64,000 nt of DNA from contig NC_017737.1 in assembly GCF_000259255.1 (NCBI RefSeq), positions 62,001 to 126,000 on the forward strand. Direction: 5' to 3'. The number at the start of each line of letters is the position of its first letter. Position 1 is the stretch's first letter. Positions 56,364 through 64,000 of this stretch are shown in pieces. Under the pieces are notes generated by a model, which worked only from the letters and a program-made list of their open reading frames with translations, did not search any database and had not been told where the DNA came from. The DNA comes from Helicobacter cetorum MIT 00-7128. GTDB taxonomy: Bacteria > Campylobacterota > Campylobacteria > Campylobacterales > Helicobacteraceae. A program made the translations under genes and the position numbers.

Positions 56364-56990
56364 CTAAACTTTAGCCTTAAACAACGCTACGCATCCCACT
56401 ATTTCTATTTTTACTTCTTTAAAATAGTGTTCTAAAACACGCTTTAAGCTTTCTTTGTTATCGTGGAGATTAGAGAAGATGCCTTTTTGGTTGTAAATTT
56501 TCATAAGCTTTGAGCCTAGTTTGTTATGATTAAAATTTAAAATCGTGCTACCAAATACGCATGCCCCCTTATTCAATAAGGGTCGTAGATATTCAAAGCA
56601 CTTGCCTTTTTGCTCCAAATTCCCGGGTAAGCAATGTAATAAATAATTCACGCTCATTGAATCAAAAGGCTCACAATCTAGCTTAATGGGCTTTAAAACA
56701 TCTACTTGATAAGCCTTAGCTTTTAGGGGTAAAAGGCGATTTTGTGTCATTTCTAGACTATTAGGGTTTAAGTCTAGTAATGCAATTTTTTCTAAAGGGC
56801 ATTTTTTGAGATAATAGCCTGTCCCTACGCCGACATCAGCGTGATTAGAACTGACATTTTGCAAAAACAAATTTTCTATCCTTTTAGTTTCACAACGCCA
56901 AAAAAAGCGGTTAGATATGCCTAAAACCCATAAATCATAGATTTTTAATACCCATGGATTATAAATAGCCTGCCCTTGATGAGTATCCAA
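56364..56990 (-). CDS. Class I SAM-dependent methyltransferase
   Basis: A 208-residue soluble protein with the Rossmann methyltransferase core: motif I ADVGVGTGYYLKKC (about residues 51-64), acidic loop LLDLNPNSLEMTQNRL binding the SAM ribose, and motif IV region FDSMSVNYLLHCLPG. It most resembles small-molecule or quinone-type methyltransferases (Methyltransf_11/12) and lacks the DPPY of DNA methylases. Substrate unknown. It lies alone on the minus strand, about 80 bases downstream of the R-M pair with its own upstream region, and is convergent with the TIR module. Confidence 0.85.
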   Translation of the reverse strand: MDTHQGQAIYNPWVLKIYDLWVLGISNRFFWRCETKRIENLFLQNVSSNHADVGVGTGYYLKKCPLEKIALLDLNPNSLEMTQNRLLPLKAKAYQVDVLKPIKLDCEPFDSMSVNYLLHCLPGNLEQKGKCFEYLRPLLNKGACVFGSTILNFNHNKLGSKLMKIYNQKGIFSNLHDNKESLKRVLEHYFKEVKIEIVGCVALFKAKV

Positions 56991-57070
56991 GAAAAATCCT
57001 TATTGTATAAAAGTAAATGGATATTATACAAAAGAATGATTTAACTAAGTTAAAAAACGCCTATTTTGAA

Positions 57071-58060
57071 TCACTTAACAAGGATATGCAAACATTCCTT
57101 GGTGTGCGTGGCTTTTTGCGCGCGTTTGCTGTCAGCTTTAAAGCGTGTGTAAGTTTTTGTGGCTAATGAGTAAGTGCCGTATTTCTCTAAGATATTTCTA
57201 ATCTCTGTTTCACTCATAAGCCCTTCGTTGTTGTAGCTTAAAAAGATGTGTTTGAATCGGGCTTTTTTTATCAAATTTTCAAAAGCGTTTAAAATTTTAG
57301 CACGAGAGCAATAAGATGATTTTTGATAGTTAGGCAAGCCGGTTTTTCCCTTTGGAATGAAAGGCTTGTAAGTGGCAATCGTGTTTAATAAATGGTAATT
57401 CGCTCCGTATTGTCTCGCATTATAAGGGGGGTCTAAATACAAAATATCCCCCGAAATCTTTTCAATCAAATCATTAGAATCTTGCTGATACACTTCGTTT
57501 GAATTTTGACTCAAATCAAAATGAGCGCTTTCTAATATCAGTTCTTTTGATGCGCTTCTTTTGAGTTGCTTTAAAAAAGCTCCATAAACCGAAGCGGTGT
57601 TAGCCACCTTATCCGCACTCTCTAATAATGAAGCGAGCAAAAAGTAATAGGTGTTGCTATCAATGCTTTGAGAAAGTTTGAGTTCTTCAATTTTTAAACG
57701 CATCGCATCAATTTTTTGAGCGTTTATTTCGCTAAAATATTGCCTTTTGCTCCCCCCTAAAGAATAATGCGAATAGATAAAGCCTTTTTTTAAAGTAACG
57801 CTATTAAGCATGTTAATGAGCTCTTCTTTATTAGGAATTTCTTTAGTGTTATAAATATAATTTTGATTCAGCACAAAGCTATAATACTCCAAATCATTAG
57901 AAATCACTTTTCTAACAGCTCGTTTAAACGCACGACCCACAATGCCTGTGCCAGCGAATAAATCACAAAAAATAGCGTTAGAGAGATTGTTGCCCACAAC
58001 AGCGTGAATATTTTCTTTGATAAAAGCAATGAGCTTGTATTTAGAGCCGATGTAGTTCAT
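57071..58060 (-). CDS. Type II adenine-N6 DNA methyltransferase (D12 class)
   Basis: Methylates adenine in a specific DNA site. N-terminal NYIGSKYKL (residues 2-10) is the D12-class SAM motif X, DLFAGTGIVGRAF (33-45) is motif I, and LDPPYNARQYGANY has DPPY at residues 210-213 (motif IV). This order marks an alpha-type enzyme. The 329 residues are typical. The start overlaps the stop of the upstream nuclease gene by one base, so they form an R-M pair. Similarity to VspI-type (ATTAAT) methylases is a recollection from H. pylori annotation and not a specificity call. Confidence 0.92.
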   Translation of the reverse strand: MNYIGSKYKLIAFIKENIHAVVGNNLSNAIFCDLFAGTGIVGRAFKRAVRKVISNDLEYYSFVLNQNYIYNTKEIPNKEELINMLNSVTLKKGFIYSHYSLGGSKRQYFSEINAQKIDAMRLKIEELKLSQSIDSNTYYFLLASLLESADKVANTASVYGAFLKQLKRSASKELILESAHFDLSQNSNEVYQQDSNDLIEKISGDILYLDPPYNARQYGANYHLLNTIATYKPFIPKGKTGLPNYQKSSYCSRAKILNAFENLIKKARFKHIFLSYNNEGLMSETEIRNILEKYGTYSLATKTYTRFKADSKRAQKATHTKECLHILVK

Positions 58061-59232
58061 TATTTGGTGCTTGTATATTGGATTTTTTCAAAAGAGATAT
58101 CGCTACCATTAATGCTAAATTCTATGTATTGTAACATAACTTGATTGCGATTGTTGAAATCTAATATCTCATCTTTGAAAAATTGCCATTCTCTTGAAGT
58201 CTTATCAATCGCTCTTGCAATAATCATAGGAACTATCCTTGGATAACTATGATTAGGAAGATAGTATTGCTTTAACCAATCACAATAACGCTGTAATTGA
58301 CAGCTAATGCCTCCATAAATAGGTGTAGATTTTAATTCAATAGGGATAATTTTCCTTAAATTATCTGCCCTATCTATCACATCTATTAAAATATCAATGC
58401 GTTGCATGCCCACACCACAAGAAACTTCATTGCCAATCCAATTAATTTGCCAATTAACCTGCCAACTAGGAAGTAAATTTTCTAAATTTTGCAAGATATA
58501 AGCTTGCAAATGCGTTTCAAACTGATTGCCTTTATTGTATTTAGTGAGCAATCTGGGTAATATGCTAATTGGTTCTTGTCTGCCATCATAAAAAGTCGGA
58601 GCATCATTTTGACATGCTTTTATGGTTTGGCTCTCTTTGTCAAAATAAAAAGAGTTTGGCTGATTAAAACAATCATAAATGGCTTGACTTTGATTTTCAT
58701 ATGCCAACCATTTGCGCAAATATTCACTTTCATATAGCGTAATCATAGTATTGCCACGATTTCCCTTAAGTTTGCGATAAATCAAACTCCAACACATTTG
58801 ATTAGGTTCTTGTATGCATGCGATATTATCCAAAGCGTTGTATTCGCTAACCCCCTTTGGATAAACCAAATAAGGCTTAATTAAAACTCTAAAGGTTAAA
58901 GATTTGCCTAAATCATTTTTTAGATATTGCAAACCATCATTATTATCTAAAAACAATCTTGATGCAGCTTGAAAGATACCATAAAATTTCCCTTCATAAA
59001 CCCCTTCACTAAAATTTTGTTGCAAATAAAATAGAATAAAATCACCCTCTCTAATCCTAGAACCATCTGCTATCATTCCTAGTAAATTATTTTCCGTTGC
59101 AAAATGGATAGGGGTCTCAAAAGAATTATTAAAATTTATTACGCACTCTCCTGCTCCTGTCCCAGCAAATAAATAACGCAAATGAATATCAAAAGTCCTT
59201 GTATCCACAATAAAAACATGTGTAGTTGCCAT
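58060..59232 (-). CDS. Putative type II restriction endonuclease with EVE/PUA-like N-domain
   Basis: A 390-residue protein encoded directly before and overlapping the adenine methylase, so most likely its cognate nuclease. The C-terminal half has a PD-(D/E)xK core: Glu240, Asp280 in QRIDILIDV, and Glu299-x-Lys301 in IPIELKST, followed by CQLQRYCDWLKQYYL. The N-terminal half (about residues 1-165) has the layout of a PUA/EVE-like domain (GDFILFYLQ, EGKFYGIFQAAS), a fold that in other systems reads modified bases. The D-ExK core is seen; the EVE-like assignment is by pattern only. Specificity unknown. Confidence 0.78.
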   Translation of the reverse strand: MATTHVFIVDTRTFDIHLRYLFAGTGAGECVINFNNSFETPIHFATENNLLGMIADGSRIREGDFILFYLQQNFSEGVYEGKFYGIFQAASRLFLDNNDGLQYLKNDLGKSLTFRVLIKPYLVYPKGVSEYNALDNIACIQEPNQMCWSLIYRKLKGNRGNTMITLYESEYLRKWLAYENQSQAIYDCFNQPNSFYFDKESQTIKACQNDAPTFYDGRQEPISILPRLLTKYNKGNQFETHLQAYILQNLENLLPSWQVNWQINWIGNEVSCGVGMQRIDILIDVIDRADNLRKIIPIELKSTPIYGGISCQLQRYCDWLKQYYLPNHSYPRIVPMIIARAIDKTSREWQFFKDEILDFNNRNQVMLQYIEFSINGSDISFEKIQYTSTK

Positions 59233-59380
59233 TTCTTATCCTCCAAAGCTATATATTTTATAAAAATAGAACTATATTTTAACATATTGCAAAAGCGAAA
59301 TCTTAATCAAGCAATCCTAATTAAGTGAGTTTTAGCTAAAAAAGTCTTTTGATAAGTCTAAAAATTTCACAATGAAGTTT

Positions 59381-59408
59381 AACCTAAAGCCCACAAAGAG
59401 CTTTGGTT
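59381..59408 (-). terminator. Possible terminator after rplQ
   Basis: AACC-T-AAAGC pairs with GCTTT-GGTT around a 9-base loop, with one bulged base, on the 3' side of rplQ. The minus-strand tail is not T-rich, so this is weak. Confidence 0.3.
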
Positions 59409-59424
59409 AATTAAAAATGAAAGC

Positions 59425-59775
59425 TTACACGAATTCAATCGTAGCGAGCGTAGAAGCATCCCCTCTTCTAAAGGTGGTGCGTTGGATTCTTGTATAACCA
59501 CCATTTCTTTCTGCATATTTAGGTGCGATTTCAGTTACAAGCTTGTGAGTAGCTTCCTTATTTTGCAAATACGCAAAAACATGACGGTGTGCGTTAAAAT
59601 CACCATTGCGAGCCACTGTAGTTAGTTTCTCAATATAACTGCGTAATTCTTTCGCCTTGTAAATTCCGGTTTCAATTTTATTGTGTTCAATCAAAGCAAT
59701 CGCTAAATTTTTTAACAATGCTTTTCTGTGTGAGCTTGTTCTGCCAAGCTTGCGGTATCCATGCCTATGTCTCAT
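59425..59775 (-). CDS. rplQ: 50S ribosomal protein L17
   Basis: Large-subunit protein. The 116 residues open with the L17 hallmark [20 protein letters not shown] and end [24 protein letters not shown]. Last gene of the rpoA unit, overlapping rpoA by one base. Confidence 0.98.
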   Translation of the reverse strand: MRHRHGYRKLGRTSSHRKALLKNLAIALIEHNKIETGIYKAKELRSYIEKLTTVARNGDFNAHRHVFAYLQNKEATHKLVTEIAPKYAERNGGYTRIQRTTFRRGDASTLATIEFV

Positions 59776-60809
59776 TAGTCATTACCTCCCTTGTCTTCTA
59801 GTCTTTCTAATCTTTTTTTCAAATTTTCTTTCTGTTCAGCACTCAACTCTGTGCCTATAGGATAGCCTAAATCACTAAGCTTTTCTGCGATTTCATCATA
59901 GGACTTCTTGCCCATATTTTTTACGCCCTTAAGCTCGTCTTCACTCATTAAAACGAGTTCACCCACATACTTAATGCCAATTTTATCCAAGCAATTAAAA
60001 CATCTAGCGCTTAAGTTCATAGTTTCAATCTTAGCGAGCAAGTCCTTAGAATCATCTTTATGAGAATAATCGCTTGAATGCTCAGTATTTGCAATAGGGG
60101 TCTCGCCAAAAACACCCAATTGCTTACCCATAACCTTTACTGCTGCTAAAAACGCATCATAAGGGTCAACTTGTCCATCTGTTTCAATATTGAAAATAAT
60201 TTTTTCATAGTTAGGGTCGCCCTCAACCAAAACATTTTCAATATCATAAACCACATTCTTAATTGGTGTAAAAGAGCAATCTAAAGGCATGTAATCCTCT
60301 GGCACTAAATGGCGCACATTTTCACTAGGCACATAGCCCATACCCTTATAAATAATAAGAGAAAAATTTAGTTGCGCATCTTCATTGATAGTTGCTAAAG
60401 GCATCTCTGGATTTACAATTTCTACATGCTCAGAGGCTAAGTCTTTAGCCTTAAGCTCTCTAGGCCCTTTAAAAGAATAATCCACTACAACAGACTGAGA
60501 TTCTTGAGTCATTTCTTGGTTGTCTAAAGCCTTAGCCACGAAACGAATATTCTTTAAATTCATAATAAAGAGAGACACATCTTCAGTAACTCCCCTTAAA
60601 GAATCAAATTCATGGTGAACACCCTCAATTTTCAGCCCTACGGGTGCATATCCCACAGAGCTTAAAAGCAATAATCTTCTAATAGGGTGAGCAAGTGTAA
60701 CGGCATAACCAAACTCAAACGGAGCTAGAGAAATCTTGACACGATTACCCTCTTTCTCTAGCACCTTGATTTCTGAGGGAATCAAGGGCGCTGTTTTGAT
60801 AAATTTCAT
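59775..60809 (-). CDS. rpoA: RNA polymerase alpha subunit
   Basis: Assembly platform of RNA polymerase. The N-terminal domain (about residues 1-230) has [22 protein letters not shown]-type residues and the dimer motif; the C-terminal domain (about 265-325) has [21 protein letters not shown] and [13 protein letters not shown] for promoter-DNA and activator contacts. The 344 residues are normal. H. pylori alpha is known for a tail that differs from E. coli. It lies 11 bases after rpsD. Confidence 0.98.
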   Translation of the reverse strand: MKFIKTAPLIPSEIKVLEKEGNRVKISLAPFEFGYAVTLAHPIRRLLLLSSVGYAPVGLKIEGVHHEFDSLRGVTEDVSLFIMNLKNIRFVAKALDNQEMTQESQSVVVDYSFKGPRELKAKDLASEHVEIVNPEMPLATINEDAQLNFSLIIYKGMGYVPSENVRHLVPEDYMPLDCSFTPIKNVVYDIENVLVEGDPNYEKIIFNIETDGQVDPYDAFLAAVKVMGKQLGVFGETPIANTEHSSDYSHKDDSKDLLAKIETMNLSARCFNCLDKIGIKYVGELVLMSEDELKGVKNMGKKSYDEIAEKLSDLGYPIGTELSAEQKENLKKRLERLEDKGGND

Positions 60810-60820
60810 GCTCTAACCCC

Positions 60821-61447
60821 TTACTTAGAATACAATTCTACGATTAGTCTTTCCTCAATGGGGATAACCACTTCTTCTCTTTCAGGATAGCGAGTAAAGA
60901 TACCATATTTCTTATCTTTCTCTACATCAATCCAAGGAACAATGCCTGTTTGAGCAGTTAAATCCATTGCACGCATTACTTGAGGATTATTCTTAGTTTT
61001 TTCAATAATCTCAACTTTTTGACCTGAACGCACAAAATAAGATGGAATATCTAAGCGCTTACCATCTACAAGCACATGCCCATGTGTTACTAATTGTCTA
61101 GCAGAACTTCTAGTCGTAGCAAATCCCATGCGATAAACTACATTATCCAATCTTCTCTCAATCAAACGAATGAGATTTTCCCCCGTATTACCATCTAAGC
61201 GGTTAGCCTCTACAAAAATACTTCTAAATTGCTTTTCAGAAATACCATACATCATTTTGGCTTTTTGCTTTTCTCTTAATTGCAAACCATATTCAGAGAT
61301 TTTAGCGCGTCTTTGTCCATGCTGACCCGGTCCATATGCTCTCTTATCAAGAGCGCTTTTTCCACTTAGTCTTCTTTCGCCTTTTAATGCTAAAGAAACT
61401 CCAAAACGCCTTTCTAATTTCTCTACTGCACCTCTATATCTTGCCAT
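60821..61447 (-). CDS. rpsD: 30S ribosomal protein S4
   Basis: Primary 16S rRNA-binding protein that starts small-subunit assembly. The 208 residues have the N-terminal [27 protein letters not shown] and an S4 RNA-binding domain ([20 protein letters not shown]). No Cys4 zinc site is present, so it is the C-minus form. It lies between rpsK and rpoA. Confidence 0.98.
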   Translation of the reverse strand: MARYRGAVEKLERRFGVSLALKGERRLSGKSALDKRAYGPGQHGQRRAKISEYGLQLREKQKAKMMYGISEKQFRSIFVEANRLDGNTGENLIRLIERRLDNVVYRMGFATTRSSARQLVTHGHVLVDGKRLDIPSYFVRSGQKVEIIEKTKNNPQVMRAMDLTAQTGIVPWIDVEKDKKYGIFTRYPEREEVVIPIEERLIVELYSK

Positions 61448-61456
61448 AAAACCTCC

Positions 61457-61852
61457 TTATACTCTTCTTCTTTTAGGCGCTCTGCAACCATTATGAGGAA
61501 GAGGGGTAATATCTTTAATCCAAAGCACTTTAATGCCCTCAGTTGCACCTACACTTTTAATGGCAGTTTCACGCCCACTTCCGGGACCTTGAACCTTAAT
61601 GCCTACTTCTTTAACACCATGTTCTTTAGCTTTGCCTAAAGCGCTCTCTACAGCTTGCTGAGCTGCATAAGGGGTAGATTTTTTAGAACCCTTAAAACCT
61701 AATCCACCCGCTGTGCTCCAACAAATCACATTGCCCATTTCATCAGTAACTGTGATGTTGGTATTATTGAAAGTTGCTGAAATATAAACAACCCCTCTAG
61801 CGATGTTCTTTTTGACGACTTTCTTTTTAGTCGCTGTGTTTCTTTTAGCCAT
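61457..61852 (-). CDS. rpsK: 30S ribosomal protein S11
   Basis: Platform protein of the small subunit. The 131 residues have [32 protein letters not shown] and the C-terminal [18 protein letters not shown], all S11 hallmarks. Between rpsM and rpsD, each with its own ribosome site. Confidence 0.98.
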   Translation of the reverse strand: MAKRNTATKKKVVKKNIARGVVYISATFNNTNITVTDEMGNVICWSTAGGLGFKGSKKSTPYAAQQAVESALGKAKEHGVKEVGIKVQGPGSGRETAIKSVGATEGIKVLWIKDITPLPHNGCRAPKRRRV

Positions 61853-61877
61853 AAAACCATAATCTCCTTAATCTTTG

Positions 61878-62240
61878 CTACTTGCTACCAACGGTTTTCT
61901 TCTTACCCTTGCGAGTTCTTGCGTTATTCTTGGTAGTTTGACCACGCACAGGAAGACCCTTACGATGTCTAATACCACGATAACTTCCCAAATCCATTAA
62001 AGATTTAATATCCATTTGGACTTTTTTACGCAAATCACCCTCTACCAAGTAACTTTGCTGGATTTTCTTGGCAATGCTAGAAACTTCATCTTCACTCAAT
62101 TCATGCACACGCTTGTCAAAAGAAACGCCCACGGCCTCTAAAATTTCTCTTGAACTTTTTAGACCAATCCCATAAATATAGGTAAGCGCATACTCAACTC
62201 TCTTTTTCTTTGGTAAATCTACACCAGAAATCCTTGCCAT
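61878..62240 (-). CDS. rpsM: 30S ribosomal protein S13
   Basis: Head protein of the small subunit that contacts L5 and P-site tRNA. The 120 residues start [20 protein letters not shown] and end in the basic [18 protein letters not shown] tail. It lies three bases downstream of rpmJ. Confidence 0.98.
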   Translation of the reverse strand: MARISGVDLPKKKRVEYALTYIYGIGLKSSREILEAVGVSFDKRVHELSEDEVSSIAKKIQQSYLVEGDLRKKVQMDIKSLMDLGSYRGIRHRKGLPVRGQTTKNNARTRKGKKKTVGSK

Positions 62241-62243
62241 GCT

Positions 62244-62357
62244 TTATCCTTGTCTTTGTTTATGTTTAGGGGTAACACAGATAACTCTGATAACGCCCCT
62301 TCTCTTAATAATCTTGCACTTATCGCACATCTTTTTTACTGATGGCCTGACTTTCAT
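62244..62357 (-). CDS. rpmJ: 50S ribosomal protein L36
   Basis: A 37-residue protein. It starts [20 protein letters not shown] and ends [11 protein letters not shown]; the Cys-x2-Cys, Cys and His of the zinc ribbon are all present (C11, C14, C27, H32). Ribosome site AGGAG. It lies between infA and rpsM as in other Helicobacter genomes. Confidence 0.97.
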   Translation of the reverse strand: MKVRPSVKKMCDKCKIIKRRGVIRVICVTPKHKQRQG

Positions 62358-62434
62358 AATTTCGCTCCTTTGATATTAGGCACTACTAAAAACTTTTATA
62401 ATATCATGTTTTCGTTAAAATAACTCTTAAGGCA

Positions 62435-62653
62435 TTACTTATACCTAAAAGTTATTCGACCTTTGTCCAAACTATAGGGAGTAAGCTCTAACTTCACCCT
62501 ATCACCTAAAGAAATCCTAATGTAATGCATGCGCATTTTTCCAGAAATCCTACACAGCACTACATGCTTATTGTCTAACTCTACCTTAAAGGTAGCATTA
62601 GGCAACGCCTCAATCACTTTCCCATCAACCTCTATAACATCATCTCTTGCCAT
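62435..62653 (-). CDS. infA: Translation initiation factor IF-1
   Basis: S1-fold protein that blocks the A site during initiation. The 72 residues begin [20 protein letters not shown] and end [14 protein letters not shown], as in all IF-1. Its start overlaps the map stop by one base. Confidence 0.98.
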   Translation of the reverse strand: MARDDVIEVDGKVIEALPNATFKVELDNKHVVLCRISGKMRMHYIRISLGDRVKLELTPYSLDKGRITFRYK

Positions 62654-63414
62654 TAATACTCCGTAAGAATTACTGCTTGATTGCCAACAATGGCGATAGT
62701 ATGCTCATGATGGCTTGTATTGAGCCCATCTACTGAGATTACACTCCACTTGTCTTGTAAAATTTTAGGCTCGCCTTTTTGCTGACAGACCATAGGCTCC
62801 AAACAAAACACCATGCCCTCTTTAATTTTGGGACCACTACTAGGCTTGACACCTTTTTCCAAATAATTAGGAATTTCAGGTTCTTCATGGGGTTTTCTAC
62901 CAATACCATGCCCACAAAAACCTTTCAAGGGAACAAAGCCACGCTCTATAATTGCTTTTTCTAGCACTTGGCTCAATTCCTTAAAATGCATGCCCACTTT
63001 AATAGAAGAAATAGCCTCTTCTAAAGTCTCCTTAGAACAAGCCAACAACGCCTTATCTTTAGAGCTTATATTGCCCACAGGAAGAGTAAGGGCTGAATCA
63101 CCATAATAACCTTGAAATTCTACTCCCAAATCCAAACCTACAATGTCGCCCTCTTTTAAGGCATAATCTGTAGGAATGCCATGTATAACAACCTCATTGA
63201 CTGAAATACACACCGTATTTGGAAAACCATATAGCCCTTTGAATGCAGGCTTAGCTCCAAGAGACAAGATAAAATCTTCTGCTATTTTATCTAGCTCTAA
63301 AAGCGTTATGCCTACACGCACATTTTCTTTGAGAAGTGCAAGGGTTCTACCCGTAAATTCACCCGCTTTTCTTAATGCTGAGATTTCCTTAGGGCTTTTA
63401 ATAGAAATAGCCAT
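62653..63414 (-). CDS. map: Methionine aminopeptidase
   Basis: Removes the N-terminal methionine from new proteins. The 253 residues have the metal-binding residues Asp ([20 protein letters not shown], two aspartates), His in [15 protein letters not shown], Glu in VFCLEPMV and a final Glu in the C-terminal part. HGIP-type substrate pocket near residue 78. It lies four bases after secY and overlaps infA. Confidence 0.97.
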   Translation of the reverse strand: MAISIKSPKEISALRKAGEFTGRTLALLKENVRVGITLLELDKIAEDFILSLGAKPAFKGLYGFPNTVCISVNEVVIHGIPTDYALKEGDIVGLDLGVEFQGYYGDSALTLPVGNISSKDKALLACSKETLEEAISSIKVGMHFKELSQVLEKAIIERGFVPLKGFCGHGIGRKPHEEPEIPNYLEKGVKPSSGPKIKEGMVFCLEPMVCQQKGEPKILQDKWSVISVDGLNTSHHEHTIAIVGNQAVILTEY

Positions 63415-63418
63415 GAGG

Positions 63419-64000
63419 CTAAAAACCTACCGCACTCAAAGTCTTATATTTACTCATATAGACTTGCGCCTCAATCTTTTTCATCGTATCAATCGCTACT
63501 TGAACGACAATCAATACTGCTGTCCCCCCAAAATAGAAAGGAACACCCATAGCCTTAACTAAAATCCAAGGCACAGTAGAGATTAATGCTAAGTAGAGTG
63601 AGCCCCATAAGGTAAGCTTACTTGCTACAGAATTTAAAAAAGATGAAGTTCCCTCTCCGGGTCTAAGTCCCGGAATATACCCTCCATTACGCCTCAAATT
63701 ATCCGCAATATCTTTAGAATTAAAAACGATAGAGGAATAAAAATATGCAAAGAATATAATAAGTAAAAACATCAAAATATTATACGCATACCCTTGAGGA
63801 CTTAAAAAATCTGCAATAGCTTGCAAGGTTTTATTAGAAGTAGCTTGTTGTAAAATAGTAGAGGGGAACACTAATAATGCTGAAGCAAAAATTGGTGGGA
63901 TTACCCCGCTCAAATTTAGCTTAATAGGAATGTAATTCATAATGCGCTTATTTTGGTTTTGCATAACTACTTTACGAGCATAAGAAATAGGGATTCTTCT
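63419..64000 (-). CDS. secY: Protein translocase subunit SecY (5' part outside the window)
   Basis: Channel subunit of the Sec translocon. The frame is open to the right edge of the window, beginning RRIPISYARKVV. About 193 C-terminal residues of some 420 are present. GYIPGLRPGEGTSSFLN (the cytoplasmic loop near the last helices) is the SecY hallmark, and four membrane helices follow or flank it. It heads the map-infA-rpmJ-rpsM-rpsK-rpsD-rpoA-rplQ run. Confidence 0.97.
   Translation of the reverse strand, partial: RRIPISYARKVVMQNQNKRIMNYIPIKLNLSGVIPPIFASALLVFPSTILQQATSNKTLQAIADFLSPQGYAYNILMFLLIIFFAYFYSSIVFNSKDIADNLRRNGGYIPGLRPGEGTSSFLNSVASKLTLWGSLYLALISTVPWILVKAMGVPFYFGGTAVLIVVQVAIDTMKKIEAQVYMSKYKTLSAVGF

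Overview
The window is an AT-rich stretch of a gastric Helicobacter chromosome. The gene families and their order match Helicobacter pylori closely: a GroES with a Cys/His-rich tail, Hop/Hof/Hor outer-membrane proteins, the csd1-csd2-ccmA cell-shape cluster, a sigma54 flgBC-fliE unit and the rpoA/rpsD/rpsK/rpsM/map/secY block. Several genes are not, as far as I recall, in those positions in H. pylori: an EndA nuclease, an extra membrane chemoreceptor, a VirK-like gene and a TIR island. I therefore suspect a non-pylori gastric species such as H. cetorum or H. acinonychis. That species call is a guess from memory.

Layout. 1-3.3 kb: 3' truncated dnaG (minus strand) diverging from groES-groEL, which has a clear promoter and a CIRCE-type operator. 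3.5-6.2 kb: accessory genes, namely a YafQ-like toxin-antitoxin pair and a chemoreceptor-EndA pair. 6.4-11.2 kb: three outer-membrane protein genes on the minus strand, with a (CT)12 repeat in the leader of the first. 11.3-29.6 kb: a long conserved block with metI/metN, flhX, ribE, tatD, mltD, rlpA, kdsC-lptC-lptA, ysxC, mrdA, metQ, ahpC, ceuE, ftsW, flgB-flgC-fliE and ftsI. 29.7-31.8 kb: a broken VirK/DUF535 gene with a C10-A8 tract, then a monoacylglycerol-lipase-like hydrolase. 31.9-53.6 kb: a second conserved block with the bc1 complex, mfd, the cell-shape genes, folC, lptE, leuS, secDF-yajC, nhaA, addA, rpsB and tsf.

53.9-56.3 kb: an island with a TIR-domain protein, a frameshifted lipoprotein and a small membrane protein. 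56.3-59.2 kb: a SAM methyltransferase and a type II restriction-modification pair. 59.4-64 kb: rplQ-rpoA-rpsD-rpsK-rpsM-rpmJ-infA-map-secY, with secY cut by the window edge.

Relative to the H. pylori order I remember, the petC-to-tsf block is inverted against the metI-to-ftsI block, and accessory genes sit at both breakpoints. The most interesting unexplained unit is the TIR / lipoprotein / membrane-protein module, a candidate defence or inter-bacterial system. Two simple-sequence tracts, (CT)12 and C10-A8, suggest phase variation. No tRNA, rRNA, CRISPR array or insertion sequence was recognised.
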